This document shows positions 40,366 to 50,438 of a stretch of DNA of 64,000 nucleotides, one piece after another; the stretch's first letter is position 1; each line of letters opens with the position of its first letter. The stretch is from positions 1 through 64,000 of the forward strand of contig SFCS01000006.1 of the NCBI GenBank assembly GCA_004558485.1, given 5' to 3'. Under the pieces are notes generated by a model, which worked only from the letters and a program-made list of their open reading frames with translations, made no database searches and had not been told where the DNA came from. Both the position numbers and the translations under genes were made by a program. Source of the stretch: Ruminococcus sp. GTDB lineage: Bacteria; Bacillota; Clostridia; Oscillospirales; Acutalibacteraceae.

Positions 40366-41739
40366 CTACTTTCCGACACAAAATCTGCGGAATACCTCGT
40401 CCACCACCGCCTCGGTGGTGCGCTCTCCCGTGAGGGACAAAATGGCGGCGACGGCATCGTCGATGCACACCGACACCGCATCCGGCGTCATGCCGATCGC
40501 CATGGCGTTTTGCGCCTCCCTGACGGCGGCAAGCGCATTTTCGGCGCATACACGCTGTCGTTCGGTCTGCAAAAGCGCCGTGTCCGGCTGCAGGCGGCAA
40601 ACGCCGGTAACCTTCTCCACCGCCGCCCTCAGGCGGTCGGCGCCGTCTCCCGTTTTTGCCGACAGGAGCACGACGGCGGGCACGGCAGCGGCGATCTCGT
40701 CGACCTCGATCACCGTGCCGATATCCGTTTTATTGATGACGGCGATCGCGGTTTCATTTTTCAGAGAGGCAAGCAGCGCGCGATCCTCCGCCGTGAGCGG
40801 TGCGCCGCCGTCGAACACCGCCAGCACCAGCGCCGCGTGTGCCATACGGCGGCGTGCCTTTTCGACACCGATCGCCTCAACGGCGTCGCCCGTGTCCCGC
40901 AGCCCCGCCGTGTCGGACAGGCGCAGCGTGACCTCGCCCAGCCGCACCGTTTCCTCCACGATGTCGCGGGTCGTGCCCGCGATGGGGGTGACGATGCTGC
41001 GCTCGCAGCCGGCAAGCAGGTTCATGAGCGTGGATTTGCCGACATTGGGGCTGCCGACGATAACGGTATCGATGCCCTCACGCAGCACCCGCCCCGCGTC
41101 GAAATCGGCGAGCAGCGCCGCAAGCGTCTCTTCGGCGTCGGCAAGGGTGGCGGACAGTGCCGCATCCGAAAGGTCGGGGATGTCGTCGTCGGGATAGTCA
41201 ACAAAGGCGGAAAACTGCGCCGCCGTCGCAAGCAGGGCGCTTTTCACGCCGTCAAGACGGCGAGAAACGCTCCCTTCCTTTGCGGCGAGGGCGGTCTTGG
41301 CGGCAAGACTGCCGTCGGCGGCAATGAGCGACATGACCGCCTCCGCGCCGGAAAGATCGAGCTTGCCGTTTTCAAAGGCGCGGCGGGTAAATTCCCCCGC
41401 CTCTGCGGGACGCGCGCCCGCTGCATAGAGCGCGCGCAGCGTGCGGCGCAGCAGATACACGCCGCCGTGCAGCGACAGCTCCACGGTGTCCTCGCCGGTG
41501 TAGCTGTGCGGCGCGCGGAAAACGAGCGCCACACATTCGTCGATGACGCCCTCTTTGTCCGCCACATGCCCGAAGGCGGCGCGCCAGCCGCCGAGGGCGG
41601 CAAGCGGCTTTCCCGACACCGCACGGAAAACGCGGTCGGCAGTGCCGATCGCGTCGCTGCCCGAAATGCGCAAAACGCCCAGTCCCGCGGGCGCGGCGGG
41701 GGTGGACAGCGCAGCGATGGTATCCCTTTGCAAATTCAC
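40366..41739 (-). CDS. mnmE: tRNA modification GTPase MnmE
   Basis: 457 aa from GTG at 41739. With MnmG it makes 5-carboxymethylaminomethyl-uridine at tRNA wobble positions. The N-terminal tetrahydrofolate-binding domain (DTIAALSTPAAPAGLGVLRISG) is followed by a helical domain and a G domain with GSPNVGKST, DTAGLRD and NKTD. The invariant C-terminal FCVGK supplies the catalytic Cys. It lies on the opposite strand between gpr and spoIIP, which are neighbours in Bacillus; mnmE is usually next to mnmG and jag instead, so this is a relocation. Confidence 0.96.
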   Translation of the reverse strand: MNLQRDTIAALSTPAAPAGLGVLRISGSDAIGTADRVFRAVSGKPLAALGGWRAAFGHVADKEGVIDECVALVFRAPHSYTGEDTVELSLHGGVYLLRRTLRALYAAGARPAEAGEFTRRAFENGKLDLSGAEAVMSLIAADGSLAAKTALAAKEGSVSRRLDGVKSALLATAAQFSAFVDYPDDDIPDLSDAALSATLADAEETLAALLADFDAGRVLREGIDTVIVGSPNVGKSTLMNLLAGCERSIVTPIAGTTRDIVEETVRLGEVTLRLSDTAGLRDTGDAVEAIGVEKARRRMAHAALVLAVFDGGAPLTAEDRALLASLKNETAIAVINKTDIGTVIEVDEIAAAVPAVVLLSAKTGDGADRLRAAVEKVTGVCRLQPDTALLQTERQRVCAENALAAVREAQNAMAIGMTPDAVSVCIDDAVAAILSLTGERTTEAVVDEVFRRFCVGK

Positions 41740-41800
41740 GGTTTGTCCCTCTCTTTATCGGTATAGTAGAAGTATAGTGGAAAAGGGGACGATTGTAAAG

Positions 41801-41829
41801 GCATATTTTCGCCGATGGGGGCATATATA
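41801..41829 (+). promoter_or_regulatory. Candidate sigma-E promoter of spoIIP
   Basis: GCATATT (41801-41807), 14-bp spacer, CATATATA (41822-41829), a close fit to sigma-E (KMATATT-14-CATACAHT), 22 bp before the start. Bacillus spoIIP has a sigma-E promoter. Confidence 0.65.
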
Positions 41830-41851
41830 TTTGGGGAAGGGGGCGTGTCCG

Positions 41852-42988
41852 ATGAAACGCAGGCAGGTGATAAAACGCATAACGGCGCTTTTTCTGACGG
41901 CAGCGTCGGTGTTTCTGATCGGACAAGGCTCTCCCGCCTTTTGGGCGGGGCTCGGCAACCGTATCGCCCTTTTGGCGGTCGGTCTGCAAAAGCCGGAGGG
42001 CGGCGCAGCGGCGCTCAGCGCACAACTGCAGGCAAAGACCGCTGCGGCTACGCCCGCGACGACCGCTCCCGCCCCGACAACGGCGGCAACGACGGGTGAG
42101 ACGACGGCACCGACGGATGCCGTACAGGCGGACAGCGCCAATGTCACGCGCATCACGCTGCCGTCATGCAATGAGAAAGCGCCCGAAAAGGCGGCAAACG
42201 CGGGGGCTGTGTCCGAACAGAAAATCTCCCCCGGCAGCGATCCCGTGGAGGGGGTCTGCGTGCGCAACCGCAGCGGCAAAGCATTGGACATCGCTGCCGC
42301 GCTGACGAAAACGCCGGACATCCATATCGACCGAAAAAGCGACCAACCGCAGGTGCTCATTGTCCACACCCACACGACCGAGGGGTATCTGACCTATGAT
42401 GCGGGATTTTATAATCCGGCGGATGTGGAGCGCACGCAGGATCACACGAAAAACATCTGCGCGGCGGGCGAGTCGATCGCCAAAGCGCTGCGCGCGGCGG
42501 GCATCGCCACGCTGCACGACACCACCGTGCACGATTATCCGAAATATACGGGCGCCTACAGCCGCTCGGAGCAGACGGTGAAGGCGGCAATGGAAAAATA
42601 TCCGACGGTGAAGGTGGTACTGGATGTCCACCGCGACGCGATGATCGCAAACGACACGCACACAAAGCCCACTGTCACGGTGAACGGACAAAAGGCGGCG
42701 CAAATGATGATCATTGCGGGCGTGGTGAGCACCGCGGCGCTGCCGCACCCAAACTGGGAGCAGAATTTTCGCTTCGCCGTGCGGCTGCAGCAGTCGCTTG
42801 CGACGACCTATCCCGACCTCATGCGCCCGCTGAGCCTGGTGGCGTCGCGGTATAACCAGCATCTGGCAAACGGCTATCTTCTGGTGGAGATCGGCACGGA
42901 TGTCAACACGGTGAGCGAGGCGGTATATTCCGGTGAAATGTTGGGAAAAACATTAGCAAATCTGTTAAATTCAAATTGGGAGCGGTAG
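41852..42988 (+). CDS. spoIIP: Stage II sporulation protein P (SpoIIP)
   Basis: 378 aa from ATG at 41852 (GAAGGGGG upstream). Membrane-anchored peptidoglycan amidase/endopeptidase that works with SpoIID and SpoIIM to move the engulfing membrane. An N-terminal membrane anchor (about 8-30), a low-complexity Ala/Thr/Pro linker (about 60-95), then the amidase-3-like domain with VLIVHTHTTEGY (zinc His), VVLDVHRDAM, and EIGTDVNTVSEA with the catalytic Glu. All active-site residues are present. The next gene starts 2 bp after its stop. Confidence 0.94.
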   Translation: MKRRQVIKRITALFLTAASVFLIGQGSPAFWAGLGNRIALLAVGLQKPEGGAAALSAQLQAKTAAATPATTAPAPTTAATTGETTAPTDAVQADSANVTRITLPSCNEKAPEKAANAGAVSEQKISPGSDPVEGVCVRNRSGKALDIAAALTKTPDIHIDRKSDQPQVLIVHTHTTEGYLTYDAGFYNPADVERTQDHTKNICAAGESIAKALRAAGIATLHDTTVHDYPKYTGAYSRSEQTVKAAMEKYPTVKVVLDVHRDAMIANDTHTKPTVTVNGQKAAQMMIIAGVVSTAALPHPNWEQNFRFAVRLQQSLATTYPDLMRPLSLVASRYNQHLANGYLLVEIGTDVNTVSEAVYSGEMLGKTLANLLNSNWER

Positions 42989-42990
42989 GG

Positions 42991-43296
42991 ATGAAAAAAG
43001 CAAAGGGATTTTTCGGGGCGTTCACGGTGACGCTGTGCGTTTTGGGACTGGGTGCGGGGTTATTTGTCGCGGGCTATAATTCCCGCCGCATGGCAAAGGG
43101 GAGCGAGAGCGCCGCCTACCGCTTCGACGGCGGTACGCTGCTTCTGACCGACAGCGCGGGCAACACCGTGCGGCTCATGCCGGTGGCGGAGGAGGATCCG
43201 CGCGCGGCACTGCTGCCCGCGCCGCTGCGCGTTTGCGCGCACGGGCTGCGGTTTCTTGCCGCTGCTGCCGAAAGGCTCAGCGAACGGCTGGGATGA
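42991..43296 (+). CDS. Small single-span membrane protein downstream of spoIIP
   Basis: 101 aa from ATG at 42991, 2 bp after spoIIP (GGTAGGG as RBS). One hydrophobic segment (about 7-29, GAFTVTLCVLGLGAGLFVAGY), then a short beta-rich extracytoplasmic part (YRFDGGTLLLTDSAGNTVRLMP) and an Ala/Leu amphipathic helix. No family is recognised. Tight coupling to spoIIP suggests a mother-cell sporulation role. Confidence 0.75.
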   Translation: MKKAKGFFGAFTVTLCVLGLGAGLFVAGYNSRRMAKGSESAAYRFDGGTLLLTDSAGNTVRLMPVAEEDPRAALLPAPLRVCAHGLRFLAAAAERLSERLG

Positions 43297-43328
43297 AAAA
43301 ACCGCCCGTTGTGAAACGGGCGGTTTTT
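43297..43328. terminator. Bidirectional terminator
   Basis: AAAAACCGCCCGTT/AACGGGCGGTTTTT around GTGA, with A- and T-runs on both sides. It abuts the stops of the convergent genes. Confidence 0.92.
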
Positions 43329-44563
43329 CATTTCAGATAGGTTTTCGCGTCAAAGTGCGTCAGGCGGATGTGCTTGCGATCGACCGTATAGGACAGATAT
43401 ACCGTGTCGCCCATGACCCGCGCAAACGGATAGAAAAGGCTTTCTCCCATGCGCACCACCGCAAGCGGGCGGCTGTTTGCGAGGTCGTCCCGATCGATGC
43501 GGACGATACCGAAGCCGTCGCGGTCGAGCGGTGCGTGGAAGAGATACAGCTCTCGGTTATACACGATGAAATCCGACCGCGACTGCGCGTCGCGGATGAG
43601 ACAGGGCGTTGCCCACTTTTCGGTTTTGAGATCGTAATAGGTCAAAAAGCCCTGCTTGCAGTCGTCGTCCTGCCGCACGAAATAATACACCCGGTCCTCC
43701 AGCACATACACCGCGTTTTCCCACTTGGAAAGGTTCACGAAGTCCGGCGCAGCCACAAAGGTCCACTCGACAAGATCGCGGCTTTTGATGACGGCGTTGA
43801 GAAAACCGGAATACATGCCGGTGTAGTACCATTTCTCGCCGTTTTCCTCCCGCACGCTCAGCTTTTGCATGATGCCGATGTCGCTGAACATCTGCTTTAC
43901 GGGGATGCCGTTCGCGGCAAAGGCGGACACGATGCCCGTCGCGGAAAAATCGTTCACGACCTCGCCCACCCGCAGACGGTTGGGGCGGACAGCGCTCATC
44001 GTGCGGCGGGAAAGGCTGAAGGTGCGGTAGAGCCGATAGTATTTGTTGTCCACCGATGCCGTCCACGCGATATACAGCGCATCGCCGCCGATATAAAACA
44101 GGATGGTGTCATACACGCCTGTGACCGTTTTGCCGTCCAGCGTGTCGCCCACCTTCTGCACCGTCACGACGGTCATGTCGGCGGGATCGCCCTCGGGGCA
44201 GAACGCAAGACGCGCCTCCTGCTGATCTGCGCGCTCCTCGCCCGTGCCGGTGTTGGCATAATAGGTCATATAGATATAGCCGTCTATCTTCTCAAAGGTG
44301 GACACATGTACCATGCGGTCGGGGTCGCTCTGCCCGTTTTTGGCACAAAACGCCTCGTCGCGCTCAAAGTCCGCGATCCTGCCGCCGACAATGTCCGCCT
44401 TGAGCTGATCGCCCGTCGCCAGCGCGGCTTCATCATTGCCCGGTACGATATACCCGTGATAGCCGTTGATCGGCATATGCGCCTCGCTTTGTGCCGCCTT
44501 TGCGCACGGCTGATCCTCCGAAAAAATGTCCGTTGCCGGTTCTTCAAAAAATACTGTTTCCAT
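43328..44563 (-). CDS. Beta-propeller glycosidase-like protein
   Basis: 411 aa from ATG at 44563 (AAAGGGCG upstream). Repeated blade-like motifs occur (KIDGYIYMTYYANTG, GDALYIAWTASVDNKYYRLYR, GEKWYYTGMYSGF, LEDRVYYFVRQDDD, NRELYLFHAPLD, MGDTVYLSYTVD), and KSRDLVEWTF is the S-DL-W motif common in five-bladed GH43/32/130-type propellers. No signal peptide. The catalytic triad was not assigned, so activity is uncertain. It is divergent from an AraC regulator, the usual layout for a carbohydrate-inducible gene. Confidence 0.65.
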   Translation of the reverse strand: METVFFEEPATDIFSEDQPCAKAAQSEAHMPINGYHGYIVPGNDEAALATGDQLKADIVGGRIADFERDEAFCAKNGQSDPDRMVHVSTFEKIDGYIYMTYYANTGTGEERADQQEARLAFCPEGDPADMTVVTVQKVGDTLDGKTVTGVYDTILFYIGGDALYIAWTASVDNKYYRLYRTFSLSRRTMSAVRPNRLRVGEVVNDFSATGIVSAFAANGIPVKQMFSDIGIMQKLSVREENGEKWYYTGMYSGFLNAVIKSRDLVEWTFVAAPDFVNLSKWENAVYVLEDRVYYFVRQDDDCKQGFLTYYDLKTEKWATPCLIRDAQSRSDFIVYNRELYLFHAPLDRDGFGIVRIDRDDLANSRPLAVVRMGESLFYPFARVMGDTVYLSYTVDRKHIRLTHFDAKTYLK

Positions 44564-44589
44564 CGCACTCGCCCTTTCGTGGAATATGC

Positions 44590-44656
44590 TTGCATTATAG
44601 GTCAAAAAACGCTATAATACAAGTCAAAAGCAGCCTGTTTTCGGTCAAAAAACGCT
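44590..44656. promoter_or_regulatory. Divergent overlapping promoters with a 14-bp direct repeat
   Basis: Plus strand: TTGCAT (44590-44595)-17-TATAAT (44613-44618) for the AraC gene. Minus strand: TTGTAT (44622-44617)-17-TATAAT (44599-44594) for the propeller gene. GGTCAAAAAACGCT occurs at 44600-44613, inside both promoter spacers, and again at 44643-44656; the 43-bp offset is about four helical turns, as expected for AraC-type operators. A weaker AAGTCAAAAGC lies between them. Confidence 0.7.
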
Positions 44657-44662
44657 CGGGGT

Positions 44663-45451
44663 GTGGAAAAGTTGGAGTTTTTTCATCAGTATAACAAAGA
44701 GGCACTGGTCGTGTGCAACGACCGCATCCGCTATGCGCCGCATCTGCACAGTGACGCGGAGATCGTCACGCTCTTTGCGGGGCGCGCGACGCTGCTGCTC
44801 GACGGTGCGGAATATATCTTGGAGGCGGGGGATTTCGCTGTTATTTTTCCCAACCGTCTACACAGCTACCGCGCCGACGATGCGGTGACGGTCGGAAAGT
44901 TTATTTTCAGCCCCCGCGATCTGCCGCCGCTCACGGAAATTTTTGAAACACAGCGTCCGCAAACGCCGGTCATACGGGCAGCAAGGCTGCGCGACAGCGG
45001 TATCCCGCAGCTGGCGCAGGAGATCCTTTCGGCATATGCCGACGCTGCCCCCGCCGTCCGGCGCGCTTATCTTATGCTGCTTTCGGCAAAGCTCGTCACC
45101 CTCTGTGCGCCGGAAAAGACGCAGGACGGCGACAACACCGCCGTTCTCAGGGTGCTTGCCTATTGTGAGAAAAGCTTTGCCGAGCCGCTCACGCTGGACA
45201 GCGTTGCCCACGCGCTGTTTCTCAGCAAAAGCTATATTTCGCACATTTTTTCCGACAAGATCGGGATACCTTTTCGGCAGTATATCAACCGACTGCGGGT
45301 GGACGCCGCCGAGCGGCTGCTGCGGGAGACCGACCGCAGCATCACCGACATCGCCGCTGCCGCCGGCTTTTCCGGCATCCGCACCTTCAACCGTGCCTTT
45401 CACCTGAACACGGGCATGTCCCCGCGCGCCTATGCAAAGGAGCACCGATAA
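44663..45451 (+). CDS. AraC/XylS-family transcriptional regulator
   Basis: 262 aa from GTG at 44663. An N-terminal cupin-type sensor (HLHSDAEIVTLFAGRATLLLDGAEYILEAGDFAVIFPNRLHSY) is followed by a C-terminal double helix-turn-helix: LTLDSVAHALFLSKSYISHIFSDKIGIPFRQYINRLRVDAAERLL and SITDIAAAAGFSGIRTFNRAFHLNTGMSPRAY. Likely effector is a sugar bound by the cupin. It probably controls the divergent propeller gene and itself through the repeats at 44600-44656. Confidence 0.93.
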   Translation: MEKLEFFHQYNKEALVVCNDRIRYAPHLHSDAEIVTLFAGRATLLLDGAEYILEAGDFAVIFPNRLHSYRADDAVTVGKFIFSPRDLPPLTEIFETQRPQTPVIRAARLRDSGIPQLAQEILSAYADAAPAVRRAYLMLLSAKLVTLCAPEKTQDGDNTAVLRVLAYCEKSFAEPLTLDSVAHALFLSKSYISHIFSDKIGIPFRQYINRLRVDAAERLLRETDRSITDIAAAAGFSGIRTFNRAFHLNTGMSPRAYAKEHR

Positions 45452-45485
45452 AAAGCCGCGGACTTCAAACGAAGTGCGCGGCTTT
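45452..45485. terminator. Bidirectional terminator
   Basis: AAAGCCGCG.ACTTC/GAAGT.CGCGGCTTT around AAAC, between convergent genes. Confidence 0.85.
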
Positions 45486-45493
45486 ATTTTATA

Positions 45494-46840
45494 TCAGTAT
45501 TGCACGGCAGCCTTGCCGTCGCCGTCATAGGAAACGAGGGCACGGCTCTGCATAAAGGCGTCAAGCGCTTTGAAATACGCCTCCTTGCTTTCATAGGGCG
45601 GCGTGTAGTCCGAGAGAATGGCGTTTGCCGTTTTGGCACCGTCCCGCAGCAGCTCCGCCGCCATGAGCAGTTGTCCGACAGCAGAGGTCACGCAGGCGCA
45701 TTCCGCGTCCGCGATGCGATAATCCTCGCCGTGGGGCGTGCCCCTTGCACCCGCGATGTGCGGATGCAGACAGGGCATAACGCAGCTCACATCGCCGATA
45801 TCGGAGCAGCCGGTATACCATTCGTTGTGGATGGTGAGCTTTTCCTCGCCCACCAGTGCCGCCATGCAGCGATGGGCGACATCGATGAGCCCTTTGTTGT
45901 TGATAAGCGGGGCATAGCCGGGGCGGTCGTGCACCGTCACCCTTGCGCCGAGCGCCAAAGCGCCCGCCGCCAGTGCGCGGTTGACCTTTTTGCTTTCTCT
46001 GGCGATCGCCTCGATGGTCGCGCCGCGGACATAGGACTCCAGCGTGACGCGGGAGGGGATGATGTTCACCGAGGTGCCACCCTCGGTCATGATGGGATGC
46101 ACGCGGATGTGCTCCTCGTCGCGGAAGGTTTCGCGCAGGGCGTTGATGCCCGCGAGTCCGACCTCGGCGGCATACAGCGCGTTGATGCCGTGCTCCGGAT
46201 CGGCGCCGTGGGAGGGCACGCCCTCAAACACCACCGACTTGGCGATGCAGCCGTTTTGTCCATAGTGGCAGTCGAATACCGTGCCGTCGTCCTGCAGACC
46301 GGTGTGAAACATATACGCCATATCCACGCCGTCCATATAGCCGCGATAGAGAAATTCCGTTTTGCCGCCGAAATAGTGGATCGTGCCTTTTCGGCGCAGC
46401 TCCTCGCGGAACTCCACCTCGATCAGCTCCTCCGCCGGTACGCACATGAGGCGGATCGAGCCGGAAAGCCCGTCGAGCGCGCCCGGCTCCTTGAGCGCCA
46501 GTGCGATGCCGACCATGGCGGCACACTGGGCATGGTGACCGCAGGCGTGCGCACAGCCGTTCACCGCTTCAAAGTGCCCCTGCACCGCCAGCGCGTCCAG
46601 CTCTGCCATGATGAGGAGCTTCGGACCGGGACGGCCGGTGTCGATGTCGGTGTAAAATCCGGGGATGTCACCCGCCTTATGCAGGGTATAGCCCGCTTTT
46701 TCAAAAATCCCCTCCAGATAGGCGGAGGTCTGCCATTCCTTGAAGCCGGTCTCGGGATGCTGCCAGATATGGCGCTCTGCGGCAAGAATTTCCTTGCGGT
46801 GTTGCGCGACGAGCGCGCGGTATTTTTCTGTTTCTATCAT
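45494..46840 (-). CDS. M20-family amidohydrolase (AbgB/aminobenzoyl-glutamate type)
   Basis: 448 aa from ATG at 46840; GAGGGGG is spaced for this codon, not for the ATG at 46858. M20D dimetal peptidase fold: HPETGFKEWQTS, LLIMAELDALAV, ACGHHAQCAAMVG (metal Cys/His), VPAEE, HTGLQDDG, GVPSHGADPEHGINAL and a Glu/His near the C-terminus (HPHIAGARGTPHGEDY). It hydrolyses amide bonds of small acyl-amino-acid or dipeptide-like substrates. The RBS region overlaps the end of lepA, so the two are coupled. Confidence 0.9.
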   Translation of the reverse strand: MIETEKYRALVAQHRKEILAAERHIWQHPETGFKEWQTSAYLEGIFEKAGYTLHKAGDIPGFYTDIDTGRPGPKLLIMAELDALAVQGHFEAVNGCAHACGHHAQCAAMVGIALALKEPGALDGLSGSIRLMCVPAEELIEVEFREELRRKGTIHYFGGKTEFLYRGYMDGVDMAYMFHTGLQDDGTVFDCHYGQNGCIAKSVVFEGVPSHGADPEHGINALYAAEVGLAGINALRETFRDEEHIRVHPIMTEGGTSVNIIPSRVTLESYVRGATIEAIARESKKVNRALAAGALALGARVTVHDRPGYAPLINNKGLIDVAHRCMAALVGEEKLTIHNEWYTGCSDIGDVSCVMPCLHPHIAGARGTPHGEDYRIADAECACVTSAVGQLLMAAELLRDGAKTANAILSDYTPPYESKEAYFKALDAFMQSRALVSYDGDGKAAVQY

Positions 46841-46850
46841 ATATGCCCCC

Positions 46851-48656
<1,806 letters not shown>

Positions 48657-48705
48657 GCTGTTACCTCGTTTATAGACTTATAGACAGTCTACCACACTTT
48701 TTTGC

Positions 48706-48734
48706 TTGCGTAAAGAAATTTTCTTGTATATAAT
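48706..48734 (+). promoter_or_regulatory. Sigma-A-type promoter of prmA-rsmE
   Basis: TTGCGT (48706-48711), 17-bp spacer, TATAAT (48729-48734); prmA starts at 48758 after ATAGGAG. Confidence 0.7.
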
Positions 48735-48757
48735 GGGAAAAAGATAGGAGTGAGTAC

Positions 48758-49684
48758 ATGGACTGGACCGAAATTTGCATCCGCATCCCGACGGCGGCGG
48801 TGGACGCGGCGACGGCGATCGCCAACATGACCGTGCCGTATGGGGTATACATTGAGGACTACAGCGATTTGGAGCAGGGTGCGCGGGAGATCGCGCACAT
48901 CGACCTCATCGACGAGGAGCTGCGCAAGAAGGATCGCAGCGCCGCAATCATCCACATCTATGTCGAGCCGACGGACAACCCTGCCGAGGCGCTCGCATTT
49001 TTGCGGGAGCGGCTGACGGCGGCGGGCATCCCGCACACGCTGGCGGCGGGAACGGTGCGCGAGGAGGACTGGGCGCACAACTGGAAAAAGTTTTTCAAGC
49101 CCCTGCCTGTGGGCGAGCGGCTACTCGTCTGCCCCTCCTGGGAGGAGGCGGGAGACGCCGCGAAGGGGAGAGCGGTGCTGCGCATCGACCCCGGCATGGC
49201 GTTCGGCACGGGTGGTCACGACACCACGCGGCTTGTGCTCGAAACGCTGCAAAAGCATCTGAAGGCGGGGGACACCCTGCTCGATGTCGGGTGCGGCAGC
49301 GGTATTCTCGGCATCGCGGGCTGCCTTTTGGGCGCTGCGTCGGCGCTTTTGGTGGACATTGACGCGCTTGCGGTCAAGACGGCGGTCGAAAACGGCGAAA
49401 TGAACGGGCTGCGCGCACCGCGGTATACGGTGGTTTTGGGCGACCTTGTGGACAAGGTGAGCGGACAGTTCGATGTCATCACCGCCAACATTGTGGCGGA
49501 TGCCATCATCGCGCTTTCCCCCGCCGTCGAGCCGTTTCTGAAGCCGGACGGGGTGTATATCGTCTCCGGCATCATCGACACGCGCGAGGCGGATGTGTTG
49601 CCCGCGCTCAAGGCGGCGGGCTTTGCGGTCGTCGAGCGGCACGCGCACGGCGGCTGGGTGTGCCTCGTGTGCAAACGGGGGTGA
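48758..49684 (+). CDS. prmA: Ribosomal protein L11 methyltransferase
   Basis: 308 aa. SAM-dependent trimethylation of L11. The N-terminal substrate-recognition domain is followed by the class I methyltransferase domain: DPGMAFGTGGHDTTRL, LLDVGCGSGILGI (SAM loop), VDIDALAV, and ITANIVADAII (NxxP-like catalytic motif). It is 4 bp before rsmE, the common pairing. Confidence 0.95.
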   Translation: MDWTEICIRIPTAAVDAATAIANMTVPYGVYIEDYSDLEQGAREIAHIDLIDEELRKKDRSAAIIHIYVEPTDNPAEALAFLRERLTAAGIPHTLAAGTVREEDWAHNWKKFFKPLPVGERLLVCPSWEEAGDAAKGRAVLRIDPGMAFGTGGHDTTRLVLETLQKHLKAGDTLLDVGCGSGILGIAGCLLGAASALLVDIDALAVKTAVENGEMNGLRAPRYTVVLGDLVDKVSGQFDVITANIVADAIIALSPAVEPFLKPDGVYIVSGIIDTREADVLPALKAAGFAVVERHAHGGWVCLVCKRG

Positions 49685-49688
49685 CAAA

Positions 49689-50408
49689 ATGCCGCGGTTC
49701 TTTTTGGATGAGGCGATCGGCGACACGGTCACGATCACCGGCGGCGACGCGCGGCACATCGCGCTTTCCCTGCGTATGCAGGTGGGGGATGCGCTAACGC
49801 TGTGCAACGGGTGCGGCACGGACTATGCCTGCCGCATCACGGCGCTTTCCCCCGACAGCGTGACGCTGTCCGTCATGGAAACGACGGACAGCAAAAGCGA
49901 GCCGTCGGTGGCGGTGACGCTGTATCAGGGGCTGCCGAAGGGCGACAAGCTGGAGCTTATCGTGCAAAAGGCGGTGGAGCTGGGCGTCACGCGGATCGTG
50001 CCGGTGGTGACTGCCCGCAGTATCGCCAGGGAAAGCGCCAGAGATCAGAAAAAGACCGCCCGTCTGCAAAAAATTGCAAACGAGGCGGCGGGACAGAGCG
50101 GCCGCGGCATCCTGCCGACGGTCGAGCCGCCCGTTTCCTTTGCGGCTGCGGCTGCGCGCATGGCAGGGGAGAACACGGTCGTTTTGTATGAATGCGGCGG
50201 CGCGCCGCTGCGGGAGACAGTGAAGGACGCGCCGCGGGCGCTGTCGCTCTTTGTCGGACCGGAGGGCGGCATCGCCCCCGACGAGGTGGAAACGCTCGTG
50301 AAAAACGGCGCAAGGACGGCGACGCTCGGGCCGCGCATCCTACGCTGTGAGACAGCGCCCATCGCGGCGCTTGCCGCCGTCATGGCGCTGACGGGGAATA
50401 TGGAGTGA
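49689..50408 (+). CDS. rsmE: 16S rRNA m3U1498 methyltransferase RsmE
   Basis: 239 aa from ATG at 49689. SPOUT-class enzyme. An N-terminal PUA-like part (HIALSLRMQVGDALTLCNG) is followed by the knot: KGDKLELIVQKAVELGVTRIVPV, RSIARE...KIANEAAGQSGRG, and the SAM knot LFVGPEGGIAPDEVE...LGPRILRCETAPIAAL. Coupled to prmA; a terminator starts at its stop. Confidence 0.95.
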   Translation: MPRFFLDEAIGDTVTITGGDARHIALSLRMQVGDALTLCNGCGTDYACRITALSPDSVTLSVMETTDSKSEPSVAVTLYQGLPKGDKLELIVQKAVELGVTRIVPVVTARSIARESARDQKKTARLQKIANEAAGQSGRGILPTVEPPVSFAAAAARMAGENTVVLYECGGAPLRETVKDAPRALSLFVGPEGGIAPDEVETLVKNGARTATLGPRILRCETAPIAALAAVMALTGNME

Positions 50409-50438
50409 AAAACGCCGAGGCAGCGCCTCGGCGTTTTT
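50408..50438. terminator. Bidirectional terminator
   Basis: AAAAACGCCGAGGC/GCCTCGGCGTTTTT around AGC, with T-run; between convergent rsmE and the CNNM gene. Confidence 0.92.
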
